Source: Isoetes taiwanensis (Eukaryota; Streptophyta; Lycopodiopsida; Isoetales; Isoetaceae). From it: DNA of 64,000 bases. Each line of letters begins with the position of its first letter. The first letter of the stretch is position 1. The notes under the pieces were generated by a model that saw only the letters and a list, made by a program, of their open reading frames with translations, had not been told where the DNA came from and did not search any database. The stretch spans positions 12,592,689-12,656,688 of the forward strand of contig JAJEKV010000041.1 in assembly GCA_021234155.1 (NCBI GenBank). The letters run 5' to 3'. The translations under genes and the position numbers were made by a program. Shown one piece after another: positions 12,301 to 23,419 of the stretch.

Positions 12301-14650
12301 CTATTTGTTCTTACTCCACGTATCTCATGATGTCCCCTTCGTTTGGTTTTTCATTCCTCGATATCTTTTGATTTGTTGTGCTCTGATCCTCTTGTCTTAA
12401 TCCCATTTCTCCATCCATTTCATTTGCTTCTGTTTTCTTTTTTGCTCTAAGTTTCTTGAGCTTTGTTTCTAGGTGTATGCGTAGGTAGGTAAGTGCACGC
12501 TTCTTTCTCATATATTTTCATTTGTTCTCATGGATGCCCTTATGAGGGCCTATACTCTCTCTTTTATCATCGATTCTTAGTATCTCATGAATGCCATTGA
12601 GGGCTTTTTAGACATTTGCATTTGTGACTTCAGCTCCTTTATCCCAATTTGCTCAGTCCTCTATCCCCGATCCCTTATTCCATCCATTTCATTGTAATCT
12701 CCTATTCCTTTCTTTTTCATCTTGCATTTTGTCCTTTTCCTCTTTATTCGTTCATTTTATCCCTTGAACTGTCCTTGCTCTTCTATTGTCTTGTTGACTC
12801 CCTCCTTTGTCCGCCTCTTGACTCATCATAGTTCTTCTTTTGCCCTCGTGGTGTTTCATCATCATGCCATTTTACAATGTTGACCCTAGTTGTTTCCTAT
12901 CTGCTCACTTCATTTTCACTCGTTCTGCCATCTCGGACCTCCTTCTTACGCATGCCGCCTCCATTGTGCCATCTCGCTCGTTCTTATGTTCCCCTTGGGC
13001 GTGGTCCCAAAAGATCATCAAGTTGTTCATCGAGTTGTTCTCTGAACTCTGCTTCTTTCGAAAATATCATATAGTACCCTTTAAGTCCCTTGGATTCATT
13101 ATTCCAACCTCCATCTTTCTCTCACTATAATGGGTTCTTTACTCCAGTCCTCTAGATTATTCTTGAGTCTCGGGGTCCCTATCATTTTGTTCTAGATTAT
13201 ATTGTTTTTACTTTTGAAAGTTCGCTTGGATTCGTTATAAATGTGGGTATACGCTCATGAATTTTAGTCCTTGATATTTGTTGTTATTGCTCTACTTCTT
13301 ATTTTACTCCATATGTAGTCATACATACTCCGTGGTTCTAATGGATGCCCTTATGAGGGCCTATGCTCGCTCTTTGTCATAGATTCTTAGTGTCGCGTTG
13401 GTGCCTTTGAGGGCCTTTGGCTATTTGCATTTTGTGTCCTTAGCTACTTTGTCTCATTTTGCTCTGTTCCAAGGGGGCGTCACCTTGTGGAACCTGTCAA
13501 AACCACGTGCATCAATGGGAGGGGGCGATTTTTTACCCTTTTTTGTATGTATACTAGGGGTCATAGGGGTTTTGGGATGTTCTTCTAGTTGTAAAACCAT
13601 ACGAAAAGGGGTCAAATTTGCCTATCAGAAACACGTATACTAGGGGTTTTTCGGCTACCCTATGTACGCAGGTGGCATATCCCTTATAAAGAAGGTGGAT
13701 CCCCCAGGCTCTGTTCCTCTATTCTTGATCCCTTTTTCCATCCATTTCATTTTGATCTCATGTTTGTCTTTTTTCACCCTATGTTTGTTCCTTTCCTCTT
13801 TTTTCCATTTTATCCTTTGAGAGATATCTTTCCTTTGCTGTTGTCTTGACTTCCTCTTTTGTCTACCTCTTGACTCGACGTAGTTTTTCTTGCCTTGTTG
13901 GTCCAGTCGTCATACCTTTTCTATGTTGACCCCTTACGACTGGAAGAGTTGTTTGGTATATGTCCATCCTGCACGACGTTCACACGACATTCCCCTTTTT
14001 GGCCTGTATTTTTAATTTCAAAACGTGGTTGCATCATCGCACATTCGGGCATGTTGTAGTGAAGCATGTGGTAAGTTGTCTTGCTTTCTTATATGGTCTT
14101 TGTTTTTTCTTCAGGTTGCACTCAGTTTTCTTCATCCATTCTTCATCTTGGCATTGACCCCATCCTCGCTCACTTTGTGGCATCGTCTACCAGTGTTCTC
14201 AATTGCATAAATGTTTTGTCACCTTATGAAACTTTTTTGTTCTTGTATCTCGGGGTCCCTATCGTCTTGTTCCTGTGGGTTATGTTGTTTCTACTTTTGA
14301 AAGTTTGCTTGGTTTGATTATGCATGTAGGATATATGTTAGGTTTTTGTCCTTGTTTGTCGTAGTGTTTTTTCATTATTAGTATTCACTGTAGTTTACTG
14401 CTGGTACGTTGATTCTTCAATTTTGGTTTCAGGTGCTCTTTTTAGCTTGTTAACTATGCCCGGTCTTCATGTCTTCTCTTTTTATGCATTCCATGGTGCA
14501 TGGTTTTGATCTTCCTTATTTGTTATAATGGGGTTTGCATTATCTTCATGAAAGTTCGCTTGAGTCTATTATACATGAATGATATAAGTTATGTATTTTT
14601 GTTCTTACTTCCATAGCGTCTTGTCATTAGGTATTCTCTGTAGTTTGTTG
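12300..14650. repeat. Diverged tandem repeat array, ~0.8-1.08 kb units
   Basis: Landmarks recur in the same order. GGATGCCCTTATGAGGGCCT is at 12532 and 13344. CCATCCATTTCATT is at 12679 and 13738, with an extra copy near 12411. The word before GTTGACCC is near 12877 and 13925. TCTCGGGGTCCCTATC is at 13169 and 14248. The GAAAGTTCGCTTG/GAAAGTTTGCTTGG word recurs a third time near 14550. The unit offset rises from 812 to about 1060 bp, which shows that a segment was inserted in the second unit. It is non-coding. Confidence 0.7.
13473..13711. mobile_element. Insertion of about 240 bp inside the second tandem unit
   Basis: The spacing between paired landmarks grows by about 247 bp here. The extra DNA contains ACTAGGGGTTTTTCGGCTAC and ends near CTATGTACGCAGGTGGCATATCC. 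A related block at 35440-35535 ends CTATGAACGCAAATGGCATATCC. It is probably a small non-autonomous element, but the termini and target-site duplication are not resolved. Confidence 0.45.
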
Positions 14651-15828
14651 GTACATTGGTTCTAGAGTTTAATTGGTGGTGGCCGTAGTAGTTGTTTGTG
14701 TTCGATTTTCGTGCCTTCTTTGCCTTATACGGTCCAATTGTCCTGGGGTTTCTTGGGCCCCTTCCTCTCTATTTGCATTGGCATCCTGCCTCGTCTCATG
14801 ATTGTTACATTTTTTCACGTGGCATCTCAACAAACAGAGAAGGGCCAAGTTTACATCAGACTGGCCTACTTGAAAAAGAAGAGTAAGGCATATTCAAACC
14901 TAGAAAGAGAGAGTCGTCTGCTGAAACTGTTTACATTTGGCAGCCAATAACGAATCCTCAAGCATCCTTAAAGTTCGAAATATGTACAACCACTGGAGGT
15001 AGAACTGAAGAGCCATATATCTCTAGCAAGCTGAAATATGGAAAGATTAAGCTTACTAGAAACAAATCAAAAATGTTTCCCAATCAATAGACTAGTATCA
15101 TGCATGCAATTAAATGCCCTTGCAAGCATCCATGTTTTCAGCTTACAAGCCCATCTCCGATACTTCAAACTAGATCACGTACCATAGCCTGGATTTGAAA
15201 ATAACAGACCATAAAGACCTAAAGTAAACCTTTATAAAGACAAAAAAAAAACTCCATGGAGGAAAAAAAAAACTCCATAAAATGAAGCCCTTCGTGATGT
15301 CGAAGGTAATTCTTCGTGCATTTCCAAATTTCTGGTCATTGATATGAATAATAAAAAATCCAATGATGCACATAGGTTTTTGCTGATGTGTCATGGCACA
15401 TGGACAAGCGAGAATTGTAGCAATTGATGTAAAGGATAGGAAGGGTGCTAAAAATAACGGAAAATTGTGCGTCTATACTTTTTAATAAAAGATTATGAAA
15501 ACACCCTTGAAAATAGGGTGTTTGACTAAAATTTTAATAACATCTTTCTGACTAATCACGCTAGAAAGTGGTATGCGTGAAACTTATAGGTGAAGGTGAT
15601 ATCCGTCCAATGACAATAGAATCATCTAAAACAACGTTCAAAACTTCAAGTAGAAAAATAACTAGAAAGAGCATAACTTGTGAATTTTGACTCCAATTTA
15701 GATGAATTTAATCTTCTTGGAAATGTCTCTCATGATCTACAAGTTTTGTGAAGCAAATTGTATTTGACAAGCCACAAGAATATATTTAGGTAATTTTTGC
15801 AAAATATAAGGGCATTTTGATAATTTTC
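14650..15828. other. Intergenic, downstream flank of CYP73 copy A
   Basis: No domain is recognised on either strand. The interval is AT-rich with A-runs near 15242-15268. The segment lies 3' of the CYP73 copy A transcript and may contain its polyadenylation region near 15780-15900. Confidence 0.4.
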
Positions 15829-15919
15829 ACCAAAAAGTAGTAATGTATAAGAATCAGCACAAATCGAACACTCTTCGATACAACCTTTTGCAAGAAGCCA
15901 AGGAAACAATGGAAAAGTT

Positions 15920-17639
15920 CTACTTTCGGGGCTTGGCGACGATGGTATAGTGGTTTGCGATATGGAAGCTAAACTGACCAAGCTTTCCAGTCATATCCAA
16001 CTGCTCCATATTTGGAGGAGGCGCCAACTCAAAATTCTGCACAAGATTGGCCAATACCAGCGGGACAAGTGGCATTGCAAGAATAATGCCAGGGCAGCTC
16101 CGTCTTCCAGACCCAAACGGGACAAACCGGAAATCATTTCCGTTGGCCTCGATTTTCTCTTCCAGAAATCTTTCCGGCCTAAATATCTCAGGCTCATCCC
16201 AAAGAGCAGGGTTGTTCGCAAGCCACCAGGCATTCACCAGAACCTTGCTCTCCGCCGGAATGTCATATCCGGCGAGCTTGGCTACGTTCAGATTCATGTG
16301 GGGGACCAGAAGCGGAATTGGCATGTGTAGTCTCAGAGTCTCCTTCATAACTGCATTTAAATATGGAAGCTTTGCAACATCCGGCTCTGTCACTGCCTTG
16401 TTTGGCCCCAATACTGCTTCAATTTCATCCCTTATCTTCTGCTGCATTTTTGGATTGTTCACCATCTCTGCTATTGCCCATTCCATCGACCACAGTGTTG
16501 TCTCGATTGCTGCATTAACAAAACATCCATTTTCATTCATTTTTTCTTCAACCAAACCACATTTTGGAGATTAATCAAGAATTTTTCATACCAGCAACAT
16601 TGATGTTCTCCAATATGTAGAGCACGTTGTCTTCTGTGATCTCTCCTTGCCCCTGAGCTTCCAAAATATGATCTATGGCACATTTTTTAAGCGTCTTCTT
16701 ATTAGCTCCTGCAGATTGTTCTCTGCACAGAAAAAAACTTTATCACGAAACTAATATATGCTTTAACAATGTTAAATTATGAATAAATGCCACTTACCTG
16801 TGTGGTTCTAAGAAATCCTTCTTGAAAATTGCAAACCTTCTATCCTTCACCTTCTGGCAGAGGCTGAGATAACCCTTGAGAAAAGGTCTAAGAACAGGAA
16901 TAAAATCACCATAGTTATATTCAAAACTCTGAGCAAGTCTGCTCCTTTCTCCATTCAGAGCTCTGAGTTCCATGAACAGAGGGTCCTGCTCAGATTCAAA
17001 TCTTCTGTTAAACATCATTCGGTACATTACATTATACATCATAAGCTGCAATCTTCTTCTCAAAACAATTCCGGTAGTCTGGGCATCTGTTCTAGATGCA
17101 AGCTCCTGCACAACACGACCAATTTCATCTTCCCAACCCAATCTAGATTGCTGAACAACCTTCTGAGTAAAAAAGGGCACTGTCAGAATTCGTCTCATTC
17201 TGCGCCAATGTTCCCCATAAACTGTGAACACCATATCCTGGCCCTTCCCAGTAAATATATCAAACACTACATTACGGGTTCGGGATCCAAATTCAACCCC
17301 CTGTGTATGCAAAACCTCCTTCGCCAGCTCCGGCGAAGAAACAACCACCAAATTCCTCTGACCCATTTGCAGCATAAAAATGTCGCCATATTTTTTCGCC
17401 AAACTGGCCAGCAAATTATGATTCAGATCATCCCCAACTTGGAACCAATTTCCCACAATTGGCCATCTCAGGGGGCCGGGAGGAAGCTTGTACTTTTTGG
17501 CCCTGAGCCATGGCAGAATCACCATAGCTGCAAATATGAGGCCGAGAACAATTTGGAGAAGCATTTGCGAAGCAAATCCGGTGGTGGGTTGGGCTATGGA
17601 GGCATTGCCGGGGCCTGCATCGGCTAGAAGGGGTTCCAT
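15920..17639 (-). CDS. CYP73A: trans-Cinnamate 4-hydroxylase (CYP73 family), copy A
   Basis: This P450 hydroxylates trans-cinnamate to p-coumarate with O2 and electrons from NADPH-P450 reductase at the ER membrane, the second phenylpropanoid step. Exons are 17639-16798, 16722-16592 and 16509-15920 (842, 131 and 590 nt), with GT-AG introns of 75 and 82 nt, giving 520 residues. Visible are an N-terminal extension and membrane anchor (about 26-46), the hinge LPPGP (52-56), the I-helix AAIETT (324-329), the ExxR pair KETLR (E381, R384), the PERF block (436-439) and the heme loop PFGSGRRSC (Cys463). The first Met is [10 protein letters not shown]; frame upstream of it is not conserved in copy B. 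Against copy B I count about eight substitutions, six of them in the N-terminal 35 residues, plus one extra residue early in exon 2 (SAGANKK versus SAAAKK). No lesion is seen. Usual plant length is about 505, so the N-terminus is about 14 longer. Confidence 0.95.
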
Positions 17640-17970
17640 ATGGAGAATTCGGAATTCAAATCCCGGATCTGTACTAGAAGGCTGGTTTGGAATTGATGTT
17701 CTGAATTTTGGTTGCAAATCAAATGCTTTTAAATGCCTGGTTTGGCTGGACAAGTCAGAATTGGAGTCGTAGTGGCCGCCATTTTTTTTTGCCGCCGTTT
17801 CCAGTATGCACGATTTTTTTTTCCCTGTTGTAATCAATGGACAGGATTGCTCCAAGCAAGTGGGAGTCCATCACAGCCGCTACCGATGGCCAAGACGAAA
17901 GGTAGGAGCACGCGCCTTGCAAAAAACTTTGTTATTATGATGCCCAACTACCAGCCAATAGCATACCAAC
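17640..17970 (-). promoter_or_regulatory. CYP73 copy A promoter, homologous to copy B
   Basis: About 330 bp upstream of the ATG aligns with the copy B upstream region. A TATA-like CATTTAAAAG lies at 17735-17726, 87 bp before the ATG. Shared blocks include TGGCGGCC and GATGGACTCCCACTT. An H-box/AC-type core CCTACC (minus strand, 17906-17901), typical of MYB-regulated phenylpropanoid genes, is present here but replaced in copy B. Homology stops near 17970. Confidence 0.65.
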
Positions 17971-19000
17971 TTAAAAAATTATGTGAGTTATCTTAACACA
18001 TAAATTTTCTTCAAAGGTCCGCGCACTACCATTACTTATTTCCCTTCCAATATACCACCAACCTTCATCACGTGCACAGTGCGCAGTTAAAAAACCCTTT
18101 TGCATTTCTCACATGGTGATTAAGTGTCCTTGGGGTGGAAACAATGTGAGCAAACGTGTGCTCGGCATTGTCGGGCTAATATCCCGGCATGTACTTTTAC
18201 TCAGCCTTTAAGGTCCATATGTGCAACTTCCAAAAATAGCACATGTTAGATACTGCAAGAATGGACATTATTTGCTTGTATAATTATTTTGTTATTGAAA
18301 TTGTCTAATGACAGTATCATCAAAGTATTAACTTTGCGTTTAAATGATGGATTTCAGTAGAGAAATCAATGCTTTATAAGGAATGTGGGGAGCAATTAAT
18401 TTACCTCTAAGGACGAAAAATTGGGAAGACATACCCAAAACTCATGCTCAAAATGTCACCCTTAGAAGTAGTTAAGCGCATCAACAAAAATGAGGTATAG
18501 ATATGCAAAACATAAAATTTTGTCCTGGTTCATGGGCGTAGTTTAGTTCATGATGGAACTCTAAGTATGCATTCTCTACATGATGCACATCCCCGAGGGC
18601 CTAACATTGTACTTTTGTGGATGCTCTCGTGATATCTTCACTTGGGTGAAAGTATGCTGGTGGGTAGCAAAAGCATGCGTCCGGACGCATGCTTATAGTA
18701 TGGAGTTTTAGCCCGCCATCACCACCTTTTTGCTTAATCACGGGTCTCATGTATGGGCTGCCCGCCATTTTCTTTACGCCCTTCATGTACTCGCATCCAC
18801 CTCACTTGAGCCGTTAGGAAAATGATTGTGGGCTTTTACGGATTTTTCGCTGCGAGTGGTGTGGTAGTGCGTTGTAAATTGGATTACTTAAAAAGTCATG
18901 GCCCTTGAGCGAATTTCTCCTCCAATTCACTTATCCTCCCTCTCCGGGGAATTTCATAGGCTCCCCGACACAGCCCGAGGCAATCACCGCATTTAGCATT
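17971..19000. other. Intergenic, no gene recognised
   Basis: AT-rich upstream flank of copy A. A CTCGGCATTGTCGGGC word near 18160 recalls the hairpin repeats at 6.2-6.6 kb. No coding domain is seen. Confidence 0.4.
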
Positions 19001-20250
19001 GGATTTTTACATGATGAATCCCAATAGTGTTTATTTCGGTTGTTGGATGTCAATGCAACACGGAAATATCACGTGAAGATCCGGTTTCCTACGCAATTTA
19101 CAAGAAATTGGATCACGAAAGAAAGAGAATCTGATTCGGAATAAGATGAAAAGCGTGGTGAGCAGGGAGGATCCGGCATGAGGCATGAGAGGCAAAGAAA
19201 TAGCCAAACAAGTAGTTGATTTCAATAAGCTCACCAAAAAACATTCACCAACTTCAAGGCCGATGTGATGAAGAGGGTGGTTCATCACCTGCAAAATGGA
19301 AATCTCTGGAACCCGGAATTTTTGCCAAATCCAAGGAGGCAAGGCAACAGGTGTCTTTTCAACAACTTGAAATGCATCAATGGCGTTCCAAGTACAAAGA
19401 GGCAAAGGAACCATGATGTTTGGAGAGCCGAACCCGACCTTTAATCGGGTGATGGCTTCTTCCACAAAATGAGATGCAATTCCACTATGTGGTCAATTAG
19501 GTGCATCTAATTCTCGCTTTCATGCCCCGTACTTCGCCGTCGCTTTTAAGTGCTTTAAGTGCTTGTATGCGCTTTCGATGATCTTTGGATGAGATATGTT
19601 CATTGATTAATGTGCAATATTTCTTGCGATAGGTTGCATGAGGTCAACAATTGCAATCGTGATTAAGAAAAATCGGTCAGCCCTGGAAATGGTCCCGTGG
19701 TCTAGCTTCCAAAGGAGGTTGAGGTCTTGATTCTCCTTCACCCCGCAAGCAAGCAAAGCATAACTGCACTCGAAACAAAAATAGCAGTCTCTCCTTTGCA
19801 AGAAAGATGTTGTGAACACCATTTGGAGAGTCAAGCTTCAATTTCTTTATCCCTTGCACCTTATGGAGTCAAACGGTATAAGTTTCCATACAAATTTTTT
19901 TTTGCTATTGTTGCATAAATATTTCTAACCAACGGCCACCATTCATTTGGAGCTATTTCAACAATACAAAAAGGCACATCCCCGAACACCCTGCTTGCTT
20001 CTTTAAAAGGCTTCAGAAGTTGAAGCCTATTTATGTAAAAGATGTCCGTAAAGGGAAACCCATTTGTTGCATATACCATATGAAGTTGAGTATGCCGGGG
20101 TAGCCTGAAATGCATTAAGGCCAAATAAAACCGGATTTCATGGTGAAGAGTGCAAAGTGCACTGCTGGAGGTCTGGGGTCTGGTGAGAGACGGAGACGGC
20201 CCGCCCAATATATGTATGACTCAACCAACCGACTCTGGGGGGGTGGTTTG
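19000..20250. other. Frameshifted coding-like remnant, family unknown
   Basis: Composition becomes GC-richer and codon-like, but every frame is short. On the plus strand a coherent run near 19240-19420 reads FKADVMKRVVHHLQNGN and LWNPEFLPNPRRQGNRC, then breaks. I do not recognise the family. It may belong with the remnants up to 22.3 kb. Confidence 0.3.
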
Positions 20251-22260
20251 CAACAAGAGCGAGGGTGAAGAATGGCATAAACATGACCGCTTTGATGCGT
20301 ATATGTCAAGTGTGGCATAAAACTCTTCCTATATGTCCAAGAGATAGAGAGAATCATGAGTTCTTGCTTGAATGGAAGACGCTTGAAAATGTAATACTCT
20401 CTTTATTGCACGTCGCAACATCCGGGATATGTCTTTATCATCCACGAAAACCGCTTTTGTGCTTTCAACTTGCGCTAATCTTCCATTTTTTATGCTACGA
20501 CCTTGTTCTGCGTGATTCAAAGTGGAGACATGAAGAGGCTGGTGGAGTTGCGAGGCTGGGTTACTAAGGAGGTGCGGTGCAGCAGAAGAAAAGAGCCAAT
20601 GCCACCAAGAAGGAAACAAAAGTAAGAAATCCAAGGTAGTGGGTGGGACAATGACGGGCCGCAGACAAGTTGAGAAGAAGGGAAACAAAAGTAAGAAATC
20701 CAAGCAGTCGGGGGGACCTGACCAAGTCGCGGCACACAAGAGACCTCAAATGGCAAGGGGAAAAAAAAGAAAGGACCAAAGCCGCCCCTCGATTGTCTTG
20801 CAAGAGAACCAAGAAGGAAGGATTTCATTTCATATCCTGTTCCACATTGAAGATATTTACCACACAATTCTACGGGGCTAGATGGCGAGGCCATGCAATT
20901 CGGGGAGTTGCCCGGACAATATCCAAGATGGCACCATTGTTTACATGAATTGATTTTGGCAGTAGAATTACAAACATAAAAATACAAAGGGAGGTTCAAA
21001 CCGCGATTGACACAATGACCGGAATAACAATTCCTCGGCCCACATCAATTATAGGATGGACATTAGTTCAGGATCAGAAAGCTATTGAAGGAAACCCATT
21101 TTTACTTGAGTGGTTTAATAAACTTCATGACCTCTTTTTGCAAAGACGGCCTTTTAGAAAGCACAATTCATGGCTTGTATCAAAATGGTGTAGATTTCTC
21201 CGGGCATATAGTTTGGTAGGATGGTTGTTCTAGCCAATTCAAATGCGCCCTACCATTCTATTCCCTACCAAGATATCACCATGAGCTGGGAAGGAAATAG
21301 TATGGAATTTCTTTGGGACAGCCATGGTAAGGGGAGAGCCGCGATGGGCAAAAGGCTGATCCCTTAAAGGGGCATTCACTAGGAGAGCTGACTCAAGTAT
21401 GATGGGGGCGAGATTTAGGTGTCACGATGCATACGTGAATTCAACGCTAGCCCATGTGGAATGAAGGTACCAACAAGCGGGGACATCAAAAGGCATTATG
21501 CTTTCATTTGCCGTGACTCGCTGAGTCTTTTCACCGCGAACTTTGTAATGTCAATAGTGCTTTCATCCGCTTTGCGTCTTTGTCGGAGCTGACCGCGGAT
21601 GAGTAGTCTCAGATATCTTTGTCTCAGTGGATGCAATACTTGTTGTTTCCTTGCAAAATACCGGTAATTGGAAAGGATGATGTTGATAGGATGCCGGACC
21701 ATTTGGGTGCGCGAGTCTGGAAGGGACCAACAAATAAACAAAGATCCCGACATACTGAGGGAAATCAAGCACAAAGGGTGGCTCTATAGAGGTTTAAGTT
21801 GTTTTCCTCGTGGGTAACCGCTTTGAAAGGAACCGGTCATCTTGTGTGAAAAAGCAGATTGAAGAATTGGAAATATGCCACACTAAAGCCGGATAAGTCT
21901 TGGTGGAAGGTAATCAAGACGAAAATCGATGAGGCATTTTTGAAGGTGATGGAGAATGGCTATCCGGAACGAGGGAAGGTGATAACTTTCTTTGTAGTAG
22001 CGAAAGCGGGGAAATCAGGAGAATGTGCAGATTTCTATGTGGTCAAATGTGTTAAGCGAGGCATATCCATATGTAATTGTCAAGGATAGGCTGGGGTCGA
22101 ACCTTCAATGTGGATGAACATGTGTTGGCTGGTTTGTACCTGCGTCCCAAGCCGATGGTAGTTGGGAGCTACTTGAAGACAAAGGCCTGACTTTCCAAAG
22201 ATACCATCATCATTATCAACTATCCAAGTTTGAGATGAATGGGTCAATTCCCGGCACCAA
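20250..22260 (+). pseudogene. Degenerate protein-coding remnants, unknown plant family
   Basis: Successive plus-strand frames look protein-like but shift repeatedly. Near 20270-20520 is a mixed helical segment. At about 20580-20780 is a Lys/Gly-rich linker containing two KGNKSKKSK-type repeats. At 21015-21230 a segment contains LLEWFNKLHDLF. At 21860-22080 a segment contains WWKVIKTKIDEAF, KVITFFVVAKAGK and ADFYVVKCVKRG, and another frame continues with GWGRTFNVDEHVLAGLYLRPK to about 22160. The last part has the look of a conserved beta-rich domain, but I cannot name it. It converges with the opposite-strand methyltransferase-like remnant that ends near 22626. Confidence 0.35.
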
Positions 22261-22269
22261 GATTTTCCC

Positions 22270-22620
22270 TTGAATGCTACTCACCGATGATCCTTGACGA
22301 AACGCCATATGAAGGTTGGAATATGCTTTGGCCTAGTTGTTTTATCATTGTAACAAATCTGTAGTTACTTGTGTACTCTTGTCTCAAATTTTGATCATTG
22401 TAATTGAGACAATGCCCCCGACAATGTTTGTAGTATTGGTTTGAATTATTGGAGTATTTTAGTATTGGAAACAATGCTTGTGTAGTATTGAGAGGTTTTC
22501 TGATATATATTCTGAGGAAAATTGTACACTCAAGATTAGAACATCCCAAGATCACTCAATATCAAGATAAGACAAAGTAATCATACATATATATTACAAA
22601 AAAGTAATTGTACAATGGAT
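22270..22620. other. AT-rich gap between two converging remnants
   Basis: No coding domain is seen. The stretch is AT-rich with a TATATATAT run near 22587 and separates plus-strand remnants from the minus-strand methyltransferase-like one. Confidence 0.4.
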
Positions 22621-22625
22621 TTACT

Positions 22626-23410
22626 TCATGAGTCATCGAAGTCTTGAGTCATGCCGGTCGCCGGGAAGGGTGCCCCAAAGAAACGCTTTTGTACTTCTAA
22701 TGGAGCATTGAGGGATATAGTAGGTCGACAAAGATAGTTGTTGGCTGATAATCCAGCACTACAACCGTCTCTCTTCCAACCAGCCATCATTGATATCAAC
22801 CTCGCGGAGATCGTTTCAGATGCGGGATGAGAAGACAAGTATTCAAAGTTGGACACACAAACTTCTCGCAAAAGTTGTCCTCTCTTTGCCCCTTTGAAAG
22901 GCATAATGGGAAGGGTTATTAAAAAGGGTTTTAGAAACCCTTTGTGTAGGTCAATCATCAACCAAGAAAATCATACTGACGATTTTGAGGAAAATCCTCA
23001 AAAAATCTTCAACTTTTCTCGTACTTTTGGATGCTCGCCGCATAGCAAATGCTCTTGACCATAAACCTTCAAGAATCACCGGGCAACCGAGAACAATGCA
23101 TCCACCATATCCCTTTTGTATTAGTAGAGAAGCACTCCAAATAACAATATCAAACCTTGGGCAGCGTCCCCTCCACAAACTCATGATACCTCGATCTGCA
23201 AATGAGGGGTACTTATTTGCGGTTTCTTTTACAAACATGCTTGGTTTGTGGTGGAGGCAAGATTTTCCTGCTCATTCTCCTACTGTTGTATGCGTGCGGT
23301 ACAAGACACCATTTACGGGCCGGAAGACCATCAACTTCCTCGCCCGGGTGTCCATCCTTGGACGCTTGCAACCATCGCGATGTGTCCGTGATCGTGTTTG
23401 TCTGTCTTTG
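22626..23410 (-). pseudogene. Degenerate N4/N6-type DNA methyltransferase-like remnant
   Basis: Minus-strand frames form a coherent but shifted protein. Near 23300-23220 is KILPPPQTKHVCKRN. At 23238-22955 are RFDIVIWSASLLIQKGYGG and VLGCPVILEGLWSRAFA, where the first part sits where a catalytic D/N-PP-Y motif would be expected but the motif is not there. At 22855-22740 the frame switches, and ETVVVLDY followed by TTIFV resembles the SAM-binding D-x-F-x-G-T-T motif that ends beta-class (PF01555-like) enzymes. The tail LEVQKRFFG then reaches a stop at 22626. If correct, the ancestor methylated DNA amino groups. The key motifs are damaged, so it is non-functional. The family call is an inference; the alternative is an unknown transposon protein. 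Confidence 0.35.
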
Positions 23411-23419
23411 CAATGAATT

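Noticed and set aside
15950-16574. Long open frames on the plus strand across CYP73 copy A exon 3, and the mirror frames in copy B
   Set aside because: They are antisense shadows of a highly conserved coding exon; the same shadows appear in both copies and have no domain.
16794-17855. Longer CYP73 copy A start about 72 codons upstream (MEQSCPLI...)
   Set aside because: The extension lies in promoter sequence that contains the TATA-like box, and the matching frame in copy B is not conserved. The ATG shared by both copies is used instead.
20517-20999. 160-codon minus-strand frame opposite the lysine-rich linker
   Set aside because: It is the complement of Lys/Gly-rich codons (giving Phe/Leu/Pro-rich text), and the plus strand is the more protein-like.
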